Below, one piece after another: positions 25,601-37,600 of a stretch of DNA of 64,000 nucleotides. Origin of the DNA: Stichopus chloronotus. Taxonomy: Eukaryota; Echinodermata; Holothuroidea; Aspidochirotida; Stichopodidae. Below the pieces are notes generated by a model that saw only the letters and a list, made by a program, of their open reading frames with translations, made no database searches and was not told where the DNA came from. The stretch lies in NCBI GenBank assembly GCA_021234535.1, contig CM037836.1, positions 26,092,769 through 26,156,768 on the forward strand, in the 5' to 3' direction. Numbering within the stretch: the first letter of the stretch is position 1; the number at the start of each line of letters is the position of its first letter. A program made the position numbers and the translations under genes.

Positions 25601-28600
25601 TTAACCAAATCAGTTATACATGAGGTAACCATGACAACATATGATTCATGCAAGACATACATCAGTCTATCAGGGGATCCTTTTAAACAAAGGTACACTC
25701 ATCACGACAACATCTTTTGTCCAGTGCTATATACCAAAAGGAAACTGAGTTTCCTGAGTACATATGGGGACTGAAAAACTTGACAATCCACAGGAAGATC
25801 GAGAAAAGGTCTAAAACAAAATCACGAGGCTCAGGAATATGCAACCTGCGTCTACAACAAAAAAAATCCAGACAGAAAATAGTCTCAACAAGAAGTCATA
25901 GTTGTATCAACATGTCCCCATAGAAACAAACCACACAACCATAAATAGAGACAAGAGATTGTGCTGTAAACACGGAGCGATAGATGGCTGGTGACTGCTT
26001 TGCATGAAACCTGGGGTTCTAGCTGCTAGTTGTTTTGTAGATATAACATTTATATGTGTGTGTAAGAGGGTGTGTGTGCAATCTTTGTGACACACTAAAA
26101 GGTTTTAAAGGCTAAGGAATGAATGTCCTTCATATTTTGTTAGAAAAAGGAAAAAATTGACCATGTTATTACTTTCACGGTACACAAAGTGAAGCATAAA
26201 GTTTTCAACACTATGTCAAGCCAAGAACTCAAAATGTATCAGTATTAACTGGGATGCAGCCTTCTGTATGACCTTGGGCTTCCGGAGTATTAATAGGCTG
26301 GACAGGTTTCTCAGATTAGTTCAGAGTCATGGCTCCTTGCTGAGAGTTGCACCTGGATTCCATTTTTCTTGGAATCACTACTACCATGGAACTTTTAACT
26401 ATAAAAATCCATTCCACCAGATCCTTCTTTGGTGTGCTTAACAGTTGGAATTAACCTTCCTATAAAAGTTTAGTGAATTATAAAATTAAAATTTAGCATG
26501 GTTGCCTTATAGTTCTTATTACACAATTACAAATAGAGTATGTTTGATAACTTATATTACTAGGGAGAAGCCTGTTTAACATCATACATTATTTATAGAT
26601 AATTCCTGCTAAAAATATAATAATTTATATATACTTATATAATAACTTATATATGTATGGGTAGATGATATGACATCACTGAAACTAATACAAAATTAGA
26701 GTCACAGTTAGCTCCAGAGTGCAACTATCCAGGTCGCAAGTACTCGTCTCTAGGAACATTGAAGTTATAAAAGCCTGGCACATAACACACATATTTCTCT
26801 AGAGCAGTGGTTCCTAATGCGAGCAGTACCATACCCCAGGGGTATTTTGGTAACTCAAGGTGCCAACAGGGGCAACAAGGGGGCATTTAAATAAGAAACA
26901 AGATGCCATACTAAGTTTAACTGTAACCAGAACCTATAAAAGAAACAGACTAGTTTTCACTACAGGTACTTTGCAATTATTTCTTCAATTATGTTTATTT
27001 TTCAATTTTCAGTTATATGGGGGGGAGGTAATTATAAGAACCCTCTTTGTTAAACATGATTACACAAGGGCTTTGAAATTTCAAGCAAGTTGTGCCATCT
27101 TCTCTCATGAACACATTTCTGCAGGTAGGCCAGTCAACATGCTATGATGTGTACTAAAACAGATGGAACAACAAAGTTCTGTGTCGGTAATTATCAGAAC
27201 AATCTCAAAATACATATTTTGATTGGTTTTATTCACATGGTGGAGGGGGGTGGCAGTTTCCCAATTCTATTGAGTGAAAGCAGCACAAAGCTGAAAAAAA
27301 GTTAGGAACCACTGAGATAGAGTAATGACTGATTCCACTGACCCTGAGGTGATAATATGACATCACCATCCGTCTCTCTAAATAACTGCAGCTCCCTGGA
27401 GACTTCAGAGTGCAGGTTCCCTTCTCCCGGTACGCAGACGATGACCTTCGCATGATGCTGGCTGATGTGACGGCCGCAACACACTCCTTGGGCACCTTGG
27501 GTGTGAGAACCGCACAGCAAAACCACTGTGGGTTTCTGGTGCTTGTTCCCTTCTTTAAACCTGTAAAAGGGTAATGCACAATGGTGAGAATTTCACACAA
27601 CATAAAAGCATTATAAAATGCCAAAAAAAAAAGAGCGAAAAACTGCAACAATCTTGAACACTAAATTATGTTTTGTCTCAGTTCTACATAATAACCACCT
27701 GTTACGTAAGTGGCACTTCAGATGTAACACTCAGTGTCTGACACATTTGAAGGAGACCAAAATTTTACATTGCCTTGACAACAGAAGCAGAGATGATAAT
27801 TTGATCTGTTTACAAAGTAAAATGAAACCAGCATGTATAAATGCACTGTAGTTTCGATGATCCAATTACGAGCATTTTTTATTGAGCCTGACAATACAGC
27901 ATTAGGATGTGTCCAAAGCTAAATACACTGTATATGAATTATGAGATCTGTACAAGCTTTGAGATCATGTCTATAAGCTTTTCACAATTTGACCCATGTT
28001 GACCTCACCTGATGACCTTTAACCTCCACTAAAAACTCCAAGGTTCTTGTGCTCAATCAAACACACCTTCATGTGTGAATATGACATCTGTCAAAGTTTC
28101 CTCCTTGAGATATGTTTACAAGAATTTTGTAATGTGACATTGCTGATGTAAAATGACTTTAACCCTCATCAAAGCGAACAAAATTCTTGTTCACTTATGA
28201 GATACACCTATGTAGACTAAATATGAGATCTGTCCAAGCTTCGCTTTTTGAGATAATGTGATCACAAGGTTTTCACAATTTGACCCCTACTGACCTCAAA
28301 TGACCTTTTAATCTTCACCAAAAACAACAGGAATCCTCTACTAAATGTGGTACACCTACATACTAAATATAAGATCTGTACAAGCTTCCGTTCTTGAGAT
28401 ATCATGTTTACAAAGTTTTCAAAAATTGACCTCTGTTGACCTCAAATGACCTTTGACCTCTACCAAAAACTACAGGGTTCTTCTACTCAATGTGGTACAC
28501 CTACAACCAAATATGAGATTTGCTCAAGCTTGCCTTCTTGAGATATTGTGTTTACAGTTTTCAATTTGACCCCTGTTGACCCCAGATTATATTTGAACAC

Positions 28601-31600
28601 CCCATAAAGCATCAAGGTTCTTCCTCTCAATATGGCAAACCTACATACTACATATGAAGAGTATCCATGATTCCTATCTGGAAATATCTCATGCACAAAG
28701 TTTTCAGTATTTGACCTCTGGTGACCCCAGATAACATTTGACCTCCACAAAAAATTATAAGGTTCTTCCTCTCAATATGACAAATCCACACACTAAGTAT
28801 GAAGAGTATCCATCATTTATACCTAGAGATATCATGAGCACAAAGTTTTCAGTATTTGACTTCTGGTGATCCTAGATGACCTTTGACCTCCAGCAAAAAT
28901 AATAGGGTATTTCCTCTCAATATGACAACCCTACATACCATGTTTGAAGAGCATCCATCCTTATAACCTGGAGATATCATGCACACAAGCTAAGTGTCAC
29001 AAACACACATACACACTTACATACACACAAAACACACACACCCAATCACAATCGCATAAGTTTCTCTTCCATCAAACTAAAACAAATAACAAAATAAATT
29101 ATTAAATGACTTAATAGACATATAAATACCTCATGTAGGATGGAATCACAGCAGCTGTGAAGGAAAGTCAACTATTAAGGACAGTTTCTGTCATTATTTT
29201 ACTCAGCTACACATTTACTCATTAGCACCCAATATCTTTATATCATCTCATTTATTATTTGTACTAAATTATTCCTGAACAATTTGGCAGCTGACATAAA
29301 CAAACAAATCCAGACATTTCTGATCATGTTTTTCACACTTGTCTGTTACAACTGATAACAGAGCTGTGGGTATCTTCTCTGTATGTTTCTGTAATATTCT
29401 GCTGGAGAAATCTGGGAACGTTCAAAGTTAGTCAAATGCAATCACTTGGATGGGAAAATAGTGATGTGATGTAATGTAGATAAATGAACAAGTAACAGCT
29501 TAGGGTCTTACCTCTGACAACCTCCAAGTAGGCCTAGGACAAGCTGTGCACAGCAAAGACCAATCGTTTCAATTCTCCTTTCACGACTGAAACCAGCTGC
29601 CTCTGCCATCTTAAAAACCACTGCTCTCTCACCAGGGGAAACAGCCGGCACCTTCCGTCCATTCTCTGCGAGAGACACCAAACTCACAGTCAACAAGAAA
29701 GCCAAGAGGCATAGTGATTCCTTGCCACTAATACATGCACTTCCATTATTTTTTTTTCAAGTTGCAGTTTACTGTAGTAACCACAGGATATACCAGATGA
29801 CGCCATTAATACTGCACACCACTTTCCAATACCTGCTGTATGCATGTAATGTAAGATAACTCTGGTGGCCAAGAATTCTCCAGCCTGCACAGTAGTAGCC
29901 TAGGTACAGCACAAATTTCGCAGGAACAAGAGATATACTCATACGACAGTTGAAATGACTGCCAATTATATAAACTACATATATTCCTCCATCTACCCCA
30001 TCATATGACCAAGTGATAACTTATTTAACTCTATTGCACAATAAGACTTTTCCCTAACAGAAATCTTCCATGTGCAACTGTCTCCACTTCAGAAAACAAA
30101 TCTATTCTACATTGTTTGATGACAGAAGGAGCACTGTATCTCAGATAATGATTCCTCTGAGAAAGATAAGGGTCAACCTTTCTCCAATTTTCCACAGAGG
30201 TCATAGGTCAATCACCATTTTCAGACCAAACAAATGTCTCAGATGGAATTAAAAGCCAATTGTGGCTTTGAAAACTAAGTGAGCACTTTTAACTGTCAAA
30301 ACAAGAGTAATTAATAAAAGAAGCATGATACCAAATACTGTACAACTGAATTAGGGACTAAATAGAAACTCAAAGGTGTATTGTACCTGCTGAACTTCAT
30401 TAACCAAATTGGGCTTTTAGATACTTTACAGACGCTTTCAGACATACAGTATTTTATCAGAAACCAGCATGATGCCAGCTGAAGATCCATAGATGTAGAG
30501 TCATCGTTACATGTCAAAGACTTGTGAAATTAGTACAGCAACTACACTTTATTACCTAACTGAGAGGTAAAAGTTTTCAAATTGGAACTTCCTAAATGTG
30601 CAAGCATTGCTAGTCTTTGCTTGGAAGGGAGCTCAAATACTTTCCACCCATACGAAAAGACAGAAGGAGAGAAACATCAGCAAAGGTCTTAACACTTTGT
30701 ACTCAAGGACCTCAGATGACCTTTGACCCACATCAAAACTTAAAGCAGTAATTATATTTATATACTCCATCTAAAAAGAACAACTTTAAAGTGTGAAATT
30801 GTCTCCCCTTTGTAAATATTGAAACTATCTCCTCCTTTGTAAATAGTGTGTTTACACGTTTTTTTCATGTTACGACCTCTGATGACCCCACATGACCTCT
30901 GATCACAAGACACACCCTCACCTTATTTACTCAGAAAGTCCTACATACCCTCGAAGGTCAAAGTTTGTGCAATGTGCAGTTCATGAGGTACTGCAAACAT
31001 GTTTTGTCTATAGTCTGTCTGCAGATGACCTCTGGTGACCTTTGGCATCCACCAAAATCAATCCCAGTCAAGATCTTTAAATGTCCTCCCCACACACTGA
31101 CTTTGGACTCTCTTGCACATTCCCTTCAAAAGATAGTGTTCACAAGCTTTTCACATTATGACTTCTGATGACCCCAGATGACCTTTGACCTACAAGAATA
31201 CCCTCACAATCTCACTTACTTACAGGGCAGTACATACCACCAAAGTTTGAAAATGATGCAACTTGTCGTTTCTGAGATACTGCAAACATAGTTTGTACAC
31301 ATTCTGCCTGATGGTGACCTCAGATGACCTTTGACCTTCACCGAAAACAATCCCAGCCGAGATCTTCACATGTTCTATCAACACACCAACTTTGACCCAC
31401 CTTGCACTTTCCCTTCAAAAGCTAGAGTGTTCACAAGATTTTGCTCACACACATACATACACACACACACACATACGCACGCACATACACCGAATCACCA
31501 TCGCAAAGATTCCTCGCCCGCCTTCGGCAAGGAATCAATAAACTAAAGGGAATAGTTTAGAAGTCGGGGTTGAAGTGTAAAGGACACTAAAAGTAACTAT

Positions 31601-34600
31601 ACACTTTATGCATTGAAAAACACTGCTTGTGTGAAAAAGTTTGCCAGAAGTCTCGAAGTTGTCTTGACTGGAAACCATTTGGAAGTAGAATTACAGGATT
31701 ATGTAGTCAACATACCATGTACGGCAATTGCCATGAAAGGTTGGGGTGTACCGCGTCCGTTCAATAATATCCAGTATAAATCCTACAACAATGTACCTTG
31801 ATATGACAGCAGGGTTGTAGCAAGACAGGTTGGAGCAGTGGTCGTTTTGAGAGAAGGTAGTAAACTTTTTGGACAGTCACAAGCTCACAAGTGACGCAAT
31901 TTCATGGGCGGATTCTTTTATTGAGCTCTCACAACAGTAATGGTCATTGTGTTCTTCTATTTGTGGTTGAAATTTGCACGTTTGTCTCTTTGTGATAGGC
32001 GGCTAAGGTGAATACTGACTAGAGCTCCCTAGAAAACAATGACAACCACCATAGCTACAACTCTTTACATTAGTGTGAATGTAAACAGTTTCATGTATTA
32101 ACATGGGCTACTGTGAGTCAAATTGTGCCAACTGATGAGTTCCTTAGAAGTGACCATCAGGCAGTGATAGGTCTGATTTGTTCAGTACTATCTTAGTACA
32201 TGTATGCAATTATGCAACTGTCTTAGTAGTGACAGGTGTGGGTATCTGAACTATTCTGAACTATCTACTGTAGTCAAAATTTTAAGTAGTGTCACTTTTA
32301 AGAAAGGTTGGGGTACCCCCTCTATACAGTAATATCTAGTATAGATCATGCTATGAATATCTAAATACATTGGTATACATCATAAAAGGGTCAAGCATCA
32401 ACATGGCTCACATTAAGTCAAATTGTTACCAGGGTTCTGAAAAATGTTTTCTTCCAAGGAATTCTGTATTGAGGAGTAAGAAATTTTCATGCCAAACTGA
32501 GTTTTACATCTGTTGTTGGACTTGTCAACTGCATGCCATATAGTGTTTTCACAGCTAAACTGGGTACCCTAATGGCATTTTATTCCCCGGATCCAAAATT
32601 ACTACCTGATTCCTTCATCAAGTGAAAAACAACGCAGCCTCTGCGTGAACGCACTGTGTCAGATTGCCAAACAACATACACAGCAAATAGCTCAAAACAG
32701 GATTTTCTTTTTTTTTCTCATGGAAAATAGGTGGTCCACTTCATGAGAAGATGTATGTGGTGTACTCGTAAGATTTCTTCACACAAACGTGATGTACAGT
32801 ACTATGGGAATACCGATGTTAACAATGAAGCCGCCATCTTGGTCGGGGAGCTGACTAGTGTGAGAAAAAATTTCCTGATTAAGAGTTTACGAATCCATGA
32901 ACACACTCATGTCAACACCAGCATTAACGAACCACTGGTCTGGGATCTGAAGGGATGGGACTTCCTTTTGCAAAAGTGCTTAGATGCAAAATAGTGCCAT
33001 CTTTTGCATTTCATCAGGTGTTCCAGTGCTCCAAGGTTTCATTACTTTTCAATGCAACAATAAAAATTTGAGTTGTGATCAAAAGTACTATTTGCACAAG
33101 CAACATCAAAGCAATGTACACCAGAAAGTCAAAGTACTTAATGTTTATTTGCCAATATTCATGAAAAACAAAGGACAACCAACATACTAGTATTGAAGTT
33201 CAATCACCATACCCTTCTCGAGATACCATACCTATAAGATTTTCAACCTATGACTTTGCTGACCTCACTTGACCTTTCACCTCAATGAAAACAATAGGTA
33301 TGATCTACTCACAATAGACAACCTATACACTAAGTTTGAAGTTCCAGCGACTTTCCCTTCTGGAGTCATTTGAGGTCACCAGAGGTGAAAGTTTGAAAAC
33401 CTTACAAAGAAGATATCTCAGCAACTGAACATTGCTTTAACTTCAAAGAGTAAGACTATTGTATACAGTAGGCATAGACACATATCTTGGTTCTACAGTA
33501 TATCACAACCCTCAGCAAAGCCCTGATTCTATAAATTCAAACCTTGATTCCAAATATTTCAATCCACTAAGATTGATAGACAATAACACATAATTTAAAA
33601 TTCCTTTAAATAACATAACTATGCCATTCACAAATAATCTAGTGTTCATTTTCACAGGTTGTGAAATATGCAATCATCAACATTGTTAGGCAATTGGCCA
33701 TGCATCGCACTACGTCAAGATATGATTACTGTAAATTTTCGAAAGGCGTCTCATGATCTTTTTTGTTTTTTTTTTCTTTCATGAGACATTTTTGTTCATT
33801 TCATCTTCACAAATGTATGCAGTATTTATTGGTTCACATACTTGAGTGACAATTTGTGGAGCATCTAAGTTTTGAAGCAACATCAGTGTGTAAATGATTG
33901 AACTTTTGTCATGCTTAAGTGGTTTTAATCCTTAGAATGCACTGTGTATGCAACCTAAAGCACACCCACATACACACTGTAGACTTGTGATTGGCCAACG
34001 AAAATTGCGAGAAATATGATTCGTACGTTTCTCTGTCAACTTGTGAACCATGATGCATCCAAACCATCAGTCATGATACAGCAGATTTGGGCCATGGTCT
34101 AAGGGCATATGTCTCACAACCATCTGGCTAACAAAAAAACCACCATTGAAATGGTGAAGAACATCTCTTGCTTCGATGAACAAAAATGCTGCAGGACAAT
34201 ACACAGCTTTGCTGTACACAGCACACAAGGATCAAACTATTATGTGAACCGACAACAAAGAGCTTTTGTTCTCAATTAGAAGAGCTGCGACTCCTAACAA
34301 TGAGCACGACAGAAACTCGACATATTGTTGAATTTGTTCTCATATTCTCTTAGATAACCTTCCTTTGAGTTTTGTTGTTCATCTTCATTGAAGTAACATG
34401 GAGGACCTGTAATAAGTTTCTCTGTCTACCATTAAATTCCTGCCAGTAAAAGTTCCTTGGAAAGCTCATTTGCATATAACATAGTTTTCCCACCGTGATG
34501 GTACCGACTGATGACTTACCTGTCAAACAAAAGTAACCAGCAGACAGTGATATCTGTTCTATTCAGTACTACCTTTAATATGTGCATTGTGCAACTGTGC

Positions 34601-37600
34601 TATTAGTGAGAAGTGCAATTCACAGTCATCCAGTCAACATATCAGGTAGAGTCAATATTGTGAGAGGCTGAGACACAGCACCTCTTACATTCAGCAAGTC
34701 TATTTTACCTTTTGTGATGAAATATCTGCTACATTCAGTTAGTAAAACTTTTAAGTATCAAAATGGACCTATTATCAGTATTTTGAGTACTGGGAGTCAA
34801 GCCGTATGTGCCAAGGTGAAGATTTACCTGTTAAATAAAAGTAGCCATCATTCTGCGAGCTCGGGAGAGACTTTTCTTCTTTATCGTCTTCATCATCGAG
34901 AACGTTTTCGTGAGGTTGCAAATACTGCTCTTTCTTCTTCCTTGAGGGGACACCCTCTTTCATGGCATCGATCTCCTCAAATACAGCTGCTTTATCAAAC
35001 AAGGCCAAATTCTCCCCAAAGTCGAAATCGTCCATGAAGCTCTCGACCGGAGCGCTGAAACATTCATCGTTTTTCATTTGGTGAAAAGACCGGCGTTTCC
35101 CTTCTATTTTCAGGGGTGATGAGCGATATTTCGAATTGTTGTTATGACCACCTGGAAGAATGAAGCAGCATGACATAACAGTAAAAAGAAAAGGAGTATG
35201 AAATCATAAAACAGTTGTAAGAAAAGCCATCAAATGGCAATACAGTAGTGTACACCTATTCCAAAATTCAGATCCAATTAACAGAAGTTCCCAGGTGGTT
35301 GGGGTCAATCCCAAAAATATAACTTCCGTTAGGTTATGAGTATGTAATGAAGTCATAATACCGCACTTTGGTTCAAATATCTTCCACCATGTACCTAGCA
35401 TACGCATGGCAATAAAAGTGTTTCATGTTATTGTAACAATTAACAACGGCTGTTCCTCCAAGTCCCATCAGAACGTGCCAGCTGACGCTTTCTACTCACT
35501 TGAATGTACAAAATCCCTTACACAATGTTCAGCTTAACGTTACACCTGTTTTAGGACACTATCTTTTCTGGAGTATTATTGTATAGACAGTATAGTGCTA
35601 GGTACAGCAGAGCAGCTATAGACTTTTGAATAGACAAGAAGGTAAAACGTGTACAGTGTCTGTGCTGCTTCATTCCTGTGTCAACCCATCACCTAGGGAG
35701 TTGCTTTGATTTTGATTAACTAATCGGCGAGTCAATTAGGAAAAGTAACATTCTAAGTGTTTTCTTTGGGGGAGGAGGGGTTGCAGATGATGGTTAACTT
35801 AAACTTTGGATCGAGGTAGCAATTTCAGAACGAGGCCCTGACATAATCGGTTGACTACCAAGCTAAGCACTGTCCCTGCCTCTACCAATCTAGCATTTAA
35901 CGGGACCATGACATCTAAAACTGGAAGTCTATACTAATACGGACTGGTTGAATGTGTTCTACTAAAAAGAATATTAACTATTTGACAACATAAAGTTAAT
36001 TGTGTTTATAATCCTCATGATGTTTCAGTCTTCATGTAATGGCTCCTTTAAACAATAAAAAGAACTTTCATCAAATGCAACTTGCCAATGCAACCATACT
36101 TGAAAATTTCTAGAAATATTTTGCTGTGATACTTGAATCACATCTCTTTGGCCCATCTGACTTTGTCCAGAAGTTTAAACCAGTTATGTGGAAGGGTTTA
36201 TGAATATTCCATTAACATAGTTTTCTACTCAATATCACACGACACAACAAAGTCAAAAAAACCTGCAGAGAATTGTCAGTGTTCATGAGGGCACTCATGG
36301 GACCTTCACCATCATTAGTTACTCACAGCTTGGTATGTCTGCTGACAAACTTAAGCAGCTTATGGCTTCTTCACAACAACAGGCATACAGTGAACACAAC
36401 ACAACTTTTTCTTTTCTGAATTAAGCCGTAAGTACATCTTCATGGCCAAAATACAGTAAAAACTGGCTATAACCTACAATTTCTTTAGGATGAGACCAAT
36501 TTCACAGCGGGGCAAGGAATCTGCAAAGGACTCACCGGACTTGCGTCTTCTTCTGCTTCGGTCATTCCACGATATCTCATCATCAGTAGAATCACCCCCG
36601 ACCATGAAATGAGCACCGTTCCCATTGACGGCTTTCTTATGACGATGATTCTCGGGGGTGTTGGCTTGCTTGGTGGACCTGGATGGACTTGAGAAGGACT
36701 TTGACCTTGGGAGTGACTTTTGATTTTGGTGACAATCTTCCTCTAGGTGTTCTCCATCTGATCTGTTCTCATGTCTCTTGTTGACAGGGGACTGAAATGC
36801 TGACTGCCTTTGCTTCCCTCTCTCTGGTTTCTGGGGAGTGTTCCCTGCACTCACTGATCCACCCCTCTGATAACTGCTCCCATGTCTCACTGGTGATTTG
36901 GAATGGGAGTTCCTCACCACAGTGTCAAGGTTTCTATTTCTCTTCCTATCAGCCTCTTTAGGATCTCTGCTGTCTCTGGTGGGGGGCTTCCTATTTTCCT
37001 TCTCCTGCTTAGAAGTCACTCCATCAGATATCTTTAAGATCTTTAAATCTTTTATATCAATAGCTCTGCAAAGGAAAGACATTTGAGGAGTAAACTACCA
37101 TTAGAGTGTGTCTTGTCACAACCTAATTATATATATGGTAAAAAAAATACCTCAAAATATCAGTACTAGTTTGCTGGTGAGTTTTTACAACAGTTTCTAC
37201 ACAAATAATGGAAATTACTCTGAAAAATAGCTTTGAATGAAAAGCTGCCAGAATCAGACTATTTTGTAAACGACTGCCTCTAGGGCACAGATGATTCACT
37301 GTGTGACCAACTATTTCAACATGGCTATTCACTTAGGCAAATGAGTTTCAAATTTGCCAACCTTTACCTTTCTTGTAGACACCATAAACAGATTTGATTG
37401 CCATTGGTATTCTTAGATGGGATTTGCAGCTTTTGAATGATACCTCACCAATGGAAGGACAATTTTGGAAAAAAAAATTTAATCCATCTACATTTTGTTT
37501 TACCACATAAATCTCAATAAAGAAATTTAATATTAATGTTAATTTTACACAGAAAGTTGTAATTGAAACCAAATAATCGTGCAATGACCCTGAGTGCTTG

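Noticed and set aside
27229..27651. 140-codon minus-strand frame overlapping EDC3 exon 5
   Set aside because: Different frame from the conserved YjeF_N reading; an overlapping shadow.
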